From Linum tenue (Eukaryota > Streptophyta > Magnoliopsida > Malpighiales > Linaceae), in NCBI GenBank assembly GCA_946122785.1, contig CAMGYJ010000011.1:24305007-24369006 (forward strand): a stretch of 64,000 bases of DNA, given 5' to 3'. A program made the position numbers and the translations under genes. The notes beneath the pieces were generated by a model, which was not told where the DNA came from, searched no databases, and was given only the letters and a program-made list of their open reading frames with translations. Below are positions 19,778 through 32,312 of the stretch, piece by piece (positions within the stretch are counted from its first letter, which is position 1; the number at the start of each line of letters is the position of its first letter).

Positions 19778-22706
19778 ATGGCATTCCAAAGGTTCACGCT
19801 TGGTTTGCGGTGGAATGGTTACACGGAAGAGACCGAAAAGGGTGTAAGTTATGTCGGTGGCAATTTTTATAAAATGAAGGTCCGTACGAGACCGACGCTT
19901 GAAGAGCTCCATCAAATGTTCACTCAGATTACCTGCATGGATGGCACTAGAAGAGTTGATCAAATGGTGTATCGATATCCAAACAGACATGACGGGTCGC
20001 AGTGGAATGAGGAATTCCTCCTTACACTCAGGAGGATGTTGATGCCATGGTCCAATTTTTGACCACCAATAAAATTAAGCAAGCGGAGATGTTCGTTTAC
20101 ACCAAGGCCGTCGAACGCGGTGTAGGTCATTCTGGAGATGGCCAAACATCTGGTATCCACGGTGGGAGTGTATTATACGAAGATCATCCCCACCAGGATT
20201 TCCAAGACTCGAGCTGGAGGCAGGAGTATCATCATGGAACTGGAGGTCATCATCAATCCTTCCCGTCATATGAAGAAGAAGCTCAACAGGCGGATCACAA
20301 CCAACAAGCAGGCTACCAATACCCACCCGATTACAACTTCTATCAAAGCGGTGTTAGTTACCACAACTACCATTACGGAGCTGGTGAAGGTGCCTTTCAT
20401 GATGATAATCAGATGGAAGAGGAGGTCAATCCAAGTCCAGTTAGTGACCCTGAGATTGAAGAAGAGGAAGGCGAAGTTAGTGCATACAGCTCCGATCCGC
20501 TGGAAGGTGCTGATGATTCCGGTCCAGATTTAGACGCAGACGGTGATGAGGTACCTCGCGACCATGTACCTATTCCATACTACAATCACATTCAAAATGA
20601 AGATTGGTATGTTGATGCCGGCATAAACCCACCAGAGGTGCCAATATGGGGTGCACTCACTGGCTTTACCAAGGGCCAACAATTTTGAACGAAGAATGAG
20701 GTTCGGCACGCTATTGCCACTAAAGCAATGGATGATGGTTCGATGCAAGAATGAAAATGAGGGATGCAAAGCTAGGGTCCGGGCCATCAAGAGCAAGAGA
20801 GTCGGCCATTGGGTCATATCCCGTGCGGTGAACACACACACATGTGTGTCATCAATAACATCCCAAGGCCATCGACAGTTGAAATTAAGAGTGGTTGCCG
20901 CGACTATCAAACATCTAATTGAGGAGGAGCCCGGCTTGAAGGTGAAAACCATCATCGCCGACATTTCTAGTCGTTATGGTTATATAATTAACTACAAGAA
21001 AGCGTGGCATGGGAAAGAGAAAGCCATGGCTGCCGTGTATGGTGACTGGGAAGAATCATATGCATTCCTTCCCAAATTGATTTTGGCGTTGGAGGTGTCT
21101 ATCCTTGGCACCATTTTCTCGCCTCGCTACCAAGATGAAGAAATCCAACCGCCAGTGCCTGGTAACAAACGCCAATTCAAGCGTCTTTTCTGGGCATTCA
21201 AGCCATGTATTGATGGTTTTCCATACTGTGTTCCTGTGATTCAAGTTGATGGAACATTCCTTACCGGCAAGTACAAGGGTACTCTACTGATCGCCAGCGG
21301 AGTAGATGCAAATAGAGCAGTATATCCATTAGCCTTTGTCAGTGTGGAGGTGGAGAATACCGATAGCTATGGATGGTTCTTCAGACAAATCCAGCTCCAT
21401 GTCACCAGGCGGACGAACCTGACTATCATCTCAGATCGCCACGCGGGTATACGGGCTGCTATCTTAGGCTTGGATCCAGCCTGGAACTGGTCACAGAGAT
21501 GGTGCATACGGCATTTCAAGAGCAACTGGAACCATCATTTCAAGCGAAAGAAGCTTGCTGATAGTCTATGGTGGATCGGTAAGCGTTGTAATTAATTGTT
21601 ATATAAATTTTGTCAACTGTATAAAACGAGGACTAAATCAATACAATGCTACACTTATTTAGACTCTTTATAAAGAAATGCATGTCTAAGGAAATGGGGA
21701 CTTAAGCGAACATCATGATCCCCCCATGACCTGGGAAAATCGGGTTCTAAGAGATCCTCGGGTCCCCCCTTTTTCTGTCAAAAAGACTGTGTTTCTAAGG
21801 AGATGTATACCTCTCCTAAGAGTCTTACGAGTGTACTTGTATTGAGGGTAAGGTCGGTCTTGCTTGCTTACCTTATGTTTTTTTTAATGTTCATCAGCTG
21901 TCGCGTACCAAGAGAAGAAATTTAAAGAGAAGATGCAGAATATCCGTCAGCTATGCCCTGAAGGTGCGCAGTGGCTTGATCAACATGACCTTGAAATGTG
22001 GACGTTCCATAAGGACGGAGGTACCAGATGGGGTATTGCCACAACAAACTCAAGCGAGAGTATCAACAACGTCTACAGGGAATGTCGTGCACTCCCCATC
22101 TCTGCAATTGTTGAGATGACATTCTGGAAAACAAACGGATGGTTCGTCAACCGTCTCCACTGGTGTGAGAAGAGGGAGGCACAGGGCAAGGTACACTTCG
22201 ATCATGCCACAAAAATAATGGAAAAAGATAATCGGAAGAGCTCTCGTCACAAAGTCACTGTGATGAACCGAAATGCTGGCGAGTATTCGGTCGAGACTGG
22301 GCACTGGGAGGATGGGAGACGCGGGGATCATCGCCATAAAGTCACCGTCAACTTTAGGAATAAAAAGGGGGAATGCTCTTTTCAGAAGTATAAGGGTAGA
22401 GGGATACCATATTCCCATGCAATGGCTGTAATAAAGCACAGGAGCAAAGACTATCGTCATTTCGTCAGTCCGTTCTTCAACATTGACTCACAAAAGAGCA
22501 GTTATCGTACTAGTTTCCGTGCATTTCCGGATGAAGCTTACTGGCCAGTTTATGAGGGTATGGTCATCATTCCACCAATCGGTCTTAGGCGGGAAATAGG
22601 GTGCCCGCGGGTAATAAGGATTCCAAATGAGATGGATCAAAGTGGAAGACCACTGCGAGGGCCAAGGCGGTGTTCCATATGCAAAGTACCCGGGCATGAT
22701 AAATGA
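19778..22706 (+). pseudogene. mudrA-like transposase gene of the MULE, degenerate
   Basis: The N-terminal part (MAFQRFTLGLRWNGY) is followed by a His/Tyr/Glu-rich linker, then a MuDR DNA-binding segment (TKNEVRHAIATKAMD and VRCKNENEGCKARVRA). Next comes the MULE catalytic domain with VIQVDGTFL and ISDRHAGIRAAI, then TTNSSESINNVYRECRALP, a SWIM-like segment (GRGIPYSHAMAV) and a zinc knuckle start CSICKVPGH. An intron runs 21579-21897 (donor GTAAGCG, acceptor CATCAG); joining keeps the frame. Lesions are a frameshift near 20010, a stop at 20686, a frame change with probable loss near 20740, and a stop at 22704 inside the knuckle. The SWIM cysteines are partly replaced. It is not functional as it stands. 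Confidence 0.85.
21635..21850 (+). repeat. MITE-like foldback copy 1, in the mudrA intron
   Basis: About 210 bp with inverted ends: TACACTTATTTAGACTCTT on the left, complement of the right end TACACTCGTAAGACTCTT. A second copy lies inverted at 25905-26110. Confidence 0.65.
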
Positions 22707-23389
22707 AAATGTCCCGGACCAATTGGTCCTCAAAATCCAGGGCCCGATGTGGAACTCCCCGATAATGGCGCATAGATTTATTTAATGCATTTGTTCCATC
22801 TTTGTGTATTAATTTCAATGGTTACTCTACTTGTATTTTGTGTGCTTAAATGACATTGGAGATTTGCACAATTAACAAACACACTACATGACTTGAAATA
22901 AAACATAACTTGATTGTTCAACTAAAAACTTGAATAAAACACATCACGAACACAAACACACTACATGACTAGAAATAAAACATAACTTGATTGTTCCACT
23001 AAAAACAAATTGTTCAACTTAATTCAAACAAAAATAACTTGAAATGAACATAACTTGTCACACTCATGGATTATTACGACGATTTGCCCTCTGTTTCCTT
23101 CTGCGATGGGCGACTGGTCCACCGGGAGTAGCTGATGGTGGAACGGGAGGCAGATTCCTATTCGCCGTAGAAGGGCGTTCCTCCGTGCTATGCTGCCTCG
23201 GTGCCGTGGTAGATGGCCCCTCCGTGTGCGGTCGAGGGCTATCCACGCTCATACGGTGGGGAGTGGACTGCCATTGTTGTTGTCATTGTTGTTGTGGTCG
23301 ATGCAAAGGTGAGAAGTCTTGGTGGGGACTGGAGTATGAACCTTCGACCCAAGTAGCTGAGGATGTGGCATCATGAAATGTAAGTGTCT
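22707..23389. other. Spacer between the convergent MULE genes
   Basis: It is AT-rich, with two near-identical ACACACTACATGACT words at about 22880 and 22963. A Pro-rich minus frame at 23252-23064 (TTAPRQHSTEERPST) may be the far C-terminus of the mobile-domain protein but is not in an uninterrupted frame with it. Confidence 0.4.
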
Positions 23390-25504
23390 ATTGTTTATAC
23401 TAGAAACTGGGCCGGAGATTGTATTGGAAACTCGACCGCGGATCATACTGGCTTCCGGGCGTGGGATCGTAGTGGAAACTGGGCCGAGGATCATGTTGAG
23501 TAGTGGGGTCGTAGTGAAAACTCGACCGAGGATCATACTGAGTACTCCCCCCTTCACCGCTGCACACCTCCAAAGGAGTAGGCACCTTCCATGCCGAATA
23601 CGGCTTGATCTCCGACACGTAAGGTCGATCCCTTGTAGCTTTGTTTGGCCTTCTATGGACCAACGGAGGCGCAGGGTCAACATCGGGAGTCACCGGCGGC
23701 GGTCTCACTGGGGGAACTGGCGGGTATCTATGATAATCACGTAAGCGCGCTCGCATACAGCCAAGGAGACTATTCGCTATCCTTCGAATGAGCCCCACCT
23801 CTCGACCCGCAGCCGAATGATTTGCCGTCCGCCCGAGGTCGTGTATTCGCTCGATGCCATCTACCTAAATCGAAGAAAATAAAAAGTGAGCCATTTAAAA
23901 AGTAATGCACCGCATGACTACATAAATAAAAAATGAATTACTTACCAAAGCTCCGTCCGCCGCACCTTCGGGAGTCATGTACCGAACAGATTGTCTTCGG
24001 TATGTTTCCATGTATGGGTCAGGGTAGCCCATCCGCCCCACATGAGATCTGGTCACAATATCCTGATCTTACCTAACATTCCACAGGCGGATCAATTTCG
24101 CATACTCCTCCGGCCAATTAGTAGGTCCTTGTCGGCCATCTTTCCCGTGGTACCCCTTCTGACTCTCCGGGACATCCAATGGTAGGCATTTCTCACGTCC
24201 AAATTGTCGTAGACATCGATCCGGCAAGTGCCACTCCACTATATGGTGGCAGATTAGTGGAACTCGGGTGCACCATTGACCGGGATGTAAAGGGAACTTG
24301 TGGACGTGATGCGCCTCAATGCGTTCTGGATACAGATCGAACTTAAGCTATGAAAGTGCATAAAAACTAGACCATTAATATACATAATAATATAAGTTGA
24401 AAAAAATTAGGAATTAATAGCGTATTATGATGCTCACCTCTGATTCCCAAAGGTGATCTAGCCTCCTACGATACTCCTCCAACTTATGCGCTGCAAGGTT
24501 GTCGCATGTTTTTTCACCAAGCCACCTATTCAATCCAAAAAGTATGGGGTGTTAATACATAATAGTGGGATCGTTAAAAAATACCGAATTAGTAAAAAAA
24601 GGTGAGAACTATGAGTGGGATAGAAAACATTTACCTACAACCATAAGCTTCATGTCGTAGGGGATGGTCTGGACCCCATTCCTTGTTGGGGTCTACCTTC
24701 GGCGCAATCCATGGCAAATGCTCCCAAGCCCAAAATTGGACGATGAACATGGCCCCATCAATCTCCTTCACCGCTCTCGCACTAGCATTACAGAGGGATC
24801 GGTAAAGATGAGCTAGGCAAGCAGATTCCCAGCTCAGGTTTCCCATATCATCCCAACTCCCAAGTATGATCTTCAACCAGGAATTGCTGATTAGGTTGTG
24901 GATTTCTTGGGGAAGAAAACTCCTCCGATCATGCCGAGGATGTAGATACGTGCATAAATGTCTTTATCACGCTCCGAACTTTCCTCCGTGAGGGGAATGC
25001 CTCCTAACTCAGGGTTGTGCTTACGCCTAATCTCCGATGTCAACCACGTGATGGATACTTGGCCCTTGGATAATGGTGGATGACCATCCGCATCGTGATC
25101 TCCCTTTTCTGGCGGACACAACCCGGTGACCGTCCATATAAAATGCTGCCAATCACTCATATTGGCAACAACTTTAGGCGGTGGCATAGAGTCCACACAA
25201 ACAACATCACCATCGATGGGCAAATCGGTTAGGATGGCGATGTCCTTAAGTGTGATGGTGCACTCGCCTTCACGAAAATTGAAGCAGTGTGTCTCCTTTC
25301 GCCATCTTTCTATCAATGCAGTGATGAGCTGGCGGTCGATCTTGATTCCATTAAAATGCCTAATCAAATTTAATCTTGCCCTTTTTAGAAAGGGCAAGAT
25401 GACGTCGTTCCATTCAAGCACATTCATCGTGCCCCTATAGCGGACTATATGGTATGCATCCTAGAGAAGAATTTAAATTTCACTATAAGTTGATGATTTA
25501 TACA

Positions 25505-25810
25505 TATATAAATATATTATAAGATGCAATATTAATTATGTCAAGGCACATTATCTAATAACCATTAATTTTAACATAACTAAATAATATTATAAGATGC
25601 AATATTAATTAAATCAGGATACATTATCTAATAAACATTAATTTTAACATAACTAAATAATATTATAAGATGCAATATTAATTAAATCAAGGTACATTAT
25701 CTAATAAACATAATTTTAACATAATTTAATAATATTATAAGATGCAATATTAATTAAATCAAGGTACATTATCTAATAAACATAATTTTAACATAACTTA
25801 TTTAATTTTC
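25505..25810 (+). repeat. Tandem repeat in intron 2 of the PMD gene
   Basis: Four copies of a roughly 73-bp AT-rich unit contain ATAAGATGCAATATTAATTA and CATTATCTAATAA, with starts near 25519, 25592, 25666 and 25737. Confidence 0.75.
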
Positions 25811-25867
25811 GAAATTTAAGTATAATTATTTTTGGTACATATACACATAAAATCAAATATATTATTT

Positions 25868-26148
25868 TGTTAATCGTATTGATTATTTTCAATAATTTAA
25901 AGCAATACAAGTACACTCGTAAGACTCTTAGGAGAGGTATACATCTCCTTAGAAACACAGTCTTTTTTTACAGAAAAAGGGGGGATCCGAGGATCGCTTA
26001 GAACCCGATTTTCCCAGGTCATGGGGGGATCATGATGATCGCTTAAGTCCCCATTTCCTTAGACATGCATTTTTTTTTATAAAGAGTCTAAATAAGTGTT
26101 GCATTGTATTAATTTAAATTATTGAAAATAATCAATACGATTAACAAT
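25868..26148 (-). repeat. MITE-like foldback copy 2, in PMD intron 2
   Basis: The long outer inverted repeat starts GTTAATCGTATTGATTATTT on the left and is mirrored on the right, ending AATCAATACGATTAAC. The core (25905-26110) is an inverted copy of the mudrA intron insertion at 21635-21850. Confidence 0.7.
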
Positions 26149-26724
26149 TAAGTAAATTATTGTACAAAAAAATAAATTACTTTAACAAAATACAAATTAC
26201 AAGTGATGATAAATAATATGTACCTTGTGGTCCTTCCAAACGTCTCTTGAACGATGATTAGCTTGATCATATAACACAGTCGGATCAATCGGTCCTTGAT
26301 CAACATAATATCGTTGATTGTAAATATCAACATCTGGCTCAACCTACGATAGCATAACAACAACATAAATCAATTAGTATATAAATTAAATAAATCATTA
26401 TAACAACAACAACAATTGGGTAAAATGAGTACGTACCGCTTGATAATCATCATAGAAAATGCCCTCTTCTTGGAATAAATCGGCCATTTTTTCGGAATCC
26501 GGACAGAGATTCGACGGTTTTTTAGTGAAACCCAAAGAAAAAGTTGTTTGAAGGCAGATCAGACTTAGCCGCAACCAACAAAATAACTAATTCTAAGGTT
26601 ATTGGATGGGGAGGGGGGTGGGTAGAGTGAGGAGTTAGAGGGAGAGAGGGGGGAATGTGTGTTGGTGTGCAGAAAATGGGAAGGGGGTGGGGGGTTTATA
26701 GTGACGAAAAATGCGTGAGGGAGG

Positions 26725-27065
26725 GGCGGTTTCGTCCTTTTACCCCGCGTAAAACCGCCCCTCAAACGCGCGGTTAACGTTTTCCGAACAGTCAAACCGC
26801 TCCCCCGAGGCGCGGTTAGCGTTTCCCCAACAGTCAACCGCGCTTCGGAGGAGCGGTTTGGCTGATCGACGCGGATCGCCCGGCTGGCGCGCGGTTTGGC
26901 CGTCGGATCGCTCCGCCATCCAGCGGTTGCATGTACGCCACGTGGCAACGCGTTTTGACAGCCAGGTAGACTCAAACCGTGCCTTGGAGGTGCGTTTTGC
27001 TCTTTAACCGCGCCTTGGAGGCGCGTTTTGTTTGATAACCGCTCCTTCGGGGTGCGTTTTGTATG
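26725..27065 (-). repeat. Right subterminal palindrome array of the MULE
   Basis: Six or more units have AAACCGC or TAACCGC opposite GCGGTT or GCGTTTT, with CTTGGAGG or CCTTCGGGG centres. This mirrors the left array. Confidence 0.75.
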
Positions 27066-27157
27066 GAAGGGTAGTATTTTTGGAAATTGTTGGGTATGTG
27101 TGGTATTTTTGTAATTATTTTTTATAGTGGTAGTTTTGAATTTTTTCCTAAAATGTG

Positions 27158-28475
27158 ATTGTTCATTGTTTAAACCAAAGGGGTTTCCATGCTACCATAT
27201 ATTTGCAACATAAAGAAATAAAGGGTTTACAATACTTCACTCTACGTGGTTCAAGCTTCGACGGACAAAAAATGTATAGACACTTTCTCATGGTCCTGGC
27301 ACTAGGGGATATGATAGAGAAAGTAGGTTGATTGATACTACATTGTTTATTTTCACTGAAGTGTAACCATTTGTGTGACATCACGTGTGACAATGAGTCA
27401 ACTTTTCATCATGTCTCAACGAACTTGGATATTCTTTCTCAATCGGCAACTAAGTTGTCGAGTGTGAGCATGGAGACTACTGAAGATACAAACCCTACAG
27501 ATCTTATTCACAATTCAAAGATCCAAATTTGACCAGACCAATGGAACATTCAAGTCACCACGAGATTCATCGGGTAAAAGTAAAAGAAAGGCTATCAAAT
27601 GCAGAAAATGTGGTCATTTCTGCCCCATGTGTCTAGAGAAAGATTGATGATATTCTAATTTAACCATCTCAATATGCTATTATTCATTTATTCTTTGTAG
27701 GATTTTTTCTTTCTATTTTATGATTTTCAAGAAATTTTGGTGTATGTGTATTTTGAAAATTTTCTTATCAAAATAAGTATATTTTTATGTTCTTGAGATT
27801 TTTATTTGTGCCCGGAACAGAACAAACGGTCGACCTTGTATTTTAAGGGTTCGTTCGTTATACTATGAACCAGTCAACCGGTTAGGGAAATGACTAACCT
27901 GACTATTGTATACATACAAATGGTGGGTCAATCCGACTTAATCATATCTCCCCTTTTTCTCCACTCCTCTGCAATCCCTCATCCTCTCACTTCTTTCATC
28001 TTTCTATAATACCCCCTTCTCCTCTTCTCCTTCTTGTCTTCTCTATTTCCCCTACTACCAAATTACACCTAAGAAACCATTTTCACTCAATCTGAACCCT
28101 TCCAGAGCTATTCATAAGAAGAAAAAAAAGTGTATTCAATACATTAAGGTAACTTCCCCTTATTTATATGTATTTTGTTTTTGCTTTTATTAAATAGATG
28201 GTGTTAGAATCCAATTTTTCAAAATGGGTCGACCTAAAGACGAGATTTGGGTAAATATAATTAACCTTACAATTGTCTTTTGTTCACCCAATTCGTAAAA
28301 ACTTGGATGGTTTAACAGAAAAAAAAAACTAAAAATTATTTAATTAAGGTTCATTTTCATGTTGCTCACTCAATCATCCGACTGAATGTTTTGACCACAA
28401 TGTTATTGTTTTCCGTAACTAAATGGCCAATTTATGTTTGTGTGTGCTCCTACTCGGGAAATCTGGTCAAACTTG
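27158..28475 (+). other. Unassigned spacer right of the MULE
   Basis: It is AT-rich. A short frame near 27540-27650 ends IKCRKCGHFCPMC and might be a decayed zinc knuckle. Otherwise I see no gene, LTR or structural repeat. Confidence 0.4.
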
Positions 28476-29747
28476 TGATTCGATCCATTTTTATACGAAT
28501 TTTTGTTGTTTGACTTGTGTGGCATTGTCCTTGAAGCCATTTTAGCTAGTTTTTGTCATGCTTTAGTATGTTTCAGGATCTATCAGGTGAAATGGGCAAA
28601 AGGAAGGAAAGGAGGCAAAAATGGGACAAAGTTTTGGAAATTGAATGGATCATGGTTCATAGCATATGTTCACGGGCAAAGACCGTGAAGATTACCTACA
28701 AACTGTGAAGCTTGCAAGTATCTAGGAGCATTTGAATGCCTTGCGGGCATTGCACACATCATGGACGCATGGCATGAAGAATGCAACGAAACCGTGAAAT
28801 ATGTAATTGAAACAATACTTTTTGTGTCGATGTCACGATTTCATTGCACGCATCACACTCGTGACGCTTGGCCATGAAGATTGCACTACTAGTATAAATA
28901 TGAAGAGAGTAAATTACAAAGGGGAGGAGAGTTTTAGAGAGAGAGTTTGATCTTCTTCTTCATTCTAGAAAGATAAAGCAAAGAACCAAGGAAGATTGAA
29001 TGGGAATTTGAGCTACAAAAGATCAAAAGAGGCCAGATTTCATCTTCATCACCATCCCAAGCAACTAGGGAGAAGGAGAATCATACTTTCATGGGGTTTT
29101 CCTTCTTTATAGTTGTAGTTTGATGATTGTGAAATCTTTGTTGTGATTGACATGATTGCTTATATATTGATTGAGTATTTATCATAATAATTGAAGATCC
29201 TTGATCAATTCCCTGAATTTTGGGGCCAAGTAACGTAGGTGAGAGTAGATATCCTTAGATTTATTTAGGGCATTATTCAATCATTGTAAGGGGGCCATGA
29301 ACGAGGGTGATTGGTTTCTTTACGCTATTCGGGGTCATCAGCTCAGAGAGTGGATTTGGTTGCCCTAATCACCTAATATGGTAGTTTGGTGTGCCTCTAC
29401 AATTAGAGCAATTAGGCAGGTTAGGACAACTCAAATAGCGAATCCTAACTAGCTTTCATATCCTAACGGTATATACTTCATGTGAATCATGCTAGAGTAT
29501 CTTGTCATTAAATCAACATGGGGTTAGGGGGATAATCATCCGAGTGAAGCTTTCACCATTGAATTCAACCTTGCTTACATTTTTGTTAGTTCATTAACTT
29601 AAAATTATATTTCTACCGCTAGATAATTTGTAGTTTAAGGATACATAGACCGCTTGGGTTTGATAATATGAAAAATACTTGCTCTATATTACCCCTGTTG
29701 AAGGTTCCACTTTGCCTTAGATTGAGAAAGTACTTAGAATTGAGTCA
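28476..29747 (+). repeat. Solo LTR F, Athila-like
   Basis: It is 1272 bp from TGATTCGATCC to AATTGAGTCA, flanked by ACTTG (28471-28475) and CCTTG (29748-29752), four of five identical. It shows the same order as the other LTRs: an early CAGGATCTATCAGG block, palindromic TTCACGG/CCGTGAA sites (28668-28690), a TATA box AGTATAAATA (28891-28900), a GA-rich leader and a TGCTAGATAATTTG-like block near the end. No internal region adjoins either end. Confidence 0.7.
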
Positions 29748-30340
29748 CCTTGCGTTCATGGGTCCATCGTTGGTTCTTCGTGGCCAGATTTTGTAGATGA
29801 AATGTTTTGCAAATTTTGATAATTTGGTCAACCTCTCCCTATTGATTGGTCGAACGAACGGAAACAACTTGAGTTACATTTTCAAAGATTGAGCATATGC
29901 GTGTTATTTCCTCCCCCCGCCCCCCTAAATTTTGCATATGCGTGTTCAACTTAAGAATTTGCTCTTCTTGGATCTTAGGATGTTTTAAGGAAAGAAGAAA
30001 ATAACGTCTAACAAAGAGGGAGCTCAAGTAGTGAACAGGGTGGTGATTTCAACGCAATATTGTTCCATAAATAAACACAACAAAACATTTGAATAGAACA
30101 AAATGCACAACCACAAGGTGGATCCTGAACGACCATGACGGAAGTGCCTTATACTCATTTTGAAGCTCACGGTTCTCTTGGATCATCTATGGAGCAAGGG
30201 TGGCTCAAGGTCTTGTCGTTTGATGTGTCATACTTTTTATAAAAGGTACAGTATTTCTAAAACAACATCACCTCTCATTATGCTGATGATGGAACTGTTG
30301 CATATTTTTCATCATATGTTAATGGGATGTAAATGGATAT
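29748..30340 (+). other. Spacer between F and G
   Basis: No gene can be supported. There is a pyrimidine run (CCTCCCCCCGCCCCCC) near 29910 and some broken frames. Confidence 0.4.
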
Positions 30341-32193
30341 TGTTGGGGATGTTGCTAAATCCGCATTGCACAGACTAAGTAATAGCGCACCACCACTGTG
30401 GTGCACTAGCATAGTGACATCCAACATTGACACAAAATGGGACTAAGTAATAGCGCACTATCATTGTGGCTCACTAGCATAGTGATGCCCAACCTTGACA
30501 CAAACCGAGACTAAGTAGTAGCACACCAGCATTGTGGCGTGCTAGCATAGTGGCGCACCAACTGAAGACTACACTAGTGACGCCAAATTGAGACTAAGTA
30601 GAAGTGCACTAGTATTGCAGCGCACTAGCATAGTGACTCCCAACCTGCTACGCTACCTACCACGCTACCAGGTGACGCGCAACCTGCCGCGCAACTAAGG
30701 CTGTTATGAGCCAACCTTGTTCGATTTAATAAAAGCTCGATTGGTTTATTAATGAGTAGAATTTGAGCTCAATCTTGTTCGGCTCGTGAGGCTCGATTAG
30801 GTAGCTTGTTGACCTTTACAGCTCGTTCCGCGTTCACCTCCGCCTTCAAAGTCCACCAGCTCACTTCCAGCCACGGAACAAGCCTCTACGTGAAGCCCAC
30901 AAGGAATATGGCGACCCAAAATCCGCTTTCCGCCCCCGCCCTGCAAGTTTAAATACACACAAAATTGAAACACCTATTCGATTGACTTACTTCCCTCTGC
31001 CATTAACCACATTGAACCAATAGACTACTTGGTCACTGCTGCTACTAATGCGGGACACCCGCTTGTTGATGACTCCAACCCACACTAAGCACAAAGCAGA
31101 CTCCCGCATAGCCCCCACCTCACACCAAGTGTTGGGCCCAAACCCTAGCTCGCGGCCTGCTCTTACCGCACTTAACTTTCATTCCCACCGCACAACATAT
31201 AGGTCCGGTTCGCTTCAATTCGTCCAGCTCCCGCCATCACATCTGTCCCATAACGCGATCCAAATAAGTCTTCGACAAGAGCATTGGTGAATCTCCAATA
31301 TATGAGCGCTCGACTACCTCCGTTCACATACGTGTGGCTACTTAACCACACATCATATGTGTGGCTACTTAAGTGCAGTCTATACAAGCAGCTACTAAAG
31401 CGCACTCTATAAAAGAGAGCACATAATGCCTTGAAGAAACTTCAAAGAGTGAGTGTTCAACGCCTTAGTGAAATTCATCGCATGGGGGGCAAATCGCATA
31501 AAACTGGCACCACGTCATGTTGTTGCGCCACCAGTTGGGGGGCAACTAGGGGTACATGGGCCCATCCAGGGTGCTCAATGAAGATGTGAAAAAAAACAAT
31601 ATTATCAAGCTAGAGATGAGTTAAAACTCATCACCAGCTTGGGGGGCAATTGTTGGGGATGTTACTAAACCCTCCTTACACAGACTAAATAGTAGCGCAC
31701 TAGCACAGTGTTGCACTAGCATAGTGACCTCCACCTTGACACATAATGGGACTAAGTAGTAGTGCACTAGCATTGTGACGTCCAACCTTGACACAAACCG
31801 AGACTAAGTTGTAGCGCACTAGCATAGTGGCGCACCAACTGAAGACTACACTAGTGATGCCAAACGGAGACTAAATAGTAGCGCACCAACATTGCGGCAC
31901 ACTAGCATAGTGAAGCCCAACCTGCCGCGCTATATGTGACGCAAAACCTGTCGCGCAACCGTTGCCCTCTACGTCCATATAAAGGCTTCCAAGCCCTCCA
32001 AGGAGAGGACTCAACTTCTTCACCCTCATTTTGACATATGGGTTCTCTCTCTCTATTATTCTTTAAACTCACTCTATACATAACCTAACTTGATCGTCGG
32101 AGTTTAATCCGGGGGGCATCCACAGCTTTTCACAAATTCCTTCCTTCTCGATGAGATCAGACGAATGGATCGTGATTCAAGCTGACACCAACA
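30341..32193 (+). mobile_element. Element G: TRIM/LARD-like non-autonomous LTR retrotransposon
   Basis: Two direct repeats start TGTTGGGGATGTT (30341 and 31651). The second is directly preceded by CTTGGGGGGCAA, a polypurine tract, and ends GACACCAACA at 32193, so it is a 543-bp 3' LTR. The 5' LTR copy is recognisable only to about 30698 and the primer site is missing. Both LTRs contain tandem repeats of GACTAAGTAGTAGCGCACTA. The roughly 0.95-kb interior has no RT, gag or other recognised frame. I could not match target duplications. Confidence 0.6.
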
Positions 32194-32312
32194 AATCACT
32201 ATTGTTCGTATCCGGAGCTACATGGTACAAACAGATATCACTAAAGAGTTGTTGGTAGAAGTATTGTATATTCCAAACCTCAGGAAGAGGATCACTTCTT
32301 CTAGTGCATAGA
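32194..32312 (+). pseudogene. Possible copia pol fragment
   Basis: A short frame reads TKELLVEVLYIPNLRKR, resembling the segment after protease in copia polyproteins, where a variant of VLYVPNLKKNLLS is common. It is only a fragment beside element G. Confidence 0.35.

Larger units (their letters stand above)
23390..26487 (-). pseudogene. Plant mobile domain (PMD, MAIN-like) gene of the MULE
   Basis: Exon 1 (26487-26437) encodes MADLFQEEGIFYDDYQA. Exon 2 (26343-26224) carries GPIDPTVLYDQANHRSRDVW, the usual PMD start. Exon 3 (25460 to about 24637) carries NGIKIDRQLITALIERWR, FNFREGECTITLKDIAILTD and WAWEHLPWI, the core of the family. Two or three more exons (about 24525-24438, 24355-23946, 23875 onward) end in a Pro-rich tail with repeated SSFHYDPR-like units (23520-23400). 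A one-base frameshift near 24893 and a stop near 24072 break it. PMD proteins of the MAIN/MAIL type repress transposons, and transposon-borne PMD genes are known in plants. Its role in this element is unknown. Confidence 0.75.
19023..27148. mobile_element. Mutator-like element (MULE) with transposase and plant-mobile-domain gene
   Basis: The 8126-bp element is bounded by perfect nine-base duplications TAAAATGTG (19014-19022 and 27149-27157). The terminal inverted repeats are about 80 bp: GGAAAAAAATCC and CAAAACTACCAC on the left are matched by the complement of the right end, and AACAATTTCCAAAAATAC is shared. Inside each terminus is an array of short palindromes built on AACCGC and GCGGTT. 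It carries a mudrA-like gene on + and a plant-mobile-domain gene on -, convergently arranged. Confidence 0.9.

Noticed and set aside
23044..23376. Plus-strand frame of 110 codons
   Set aside because: Opposite strand of the Pro-rich end of the PMD gene.
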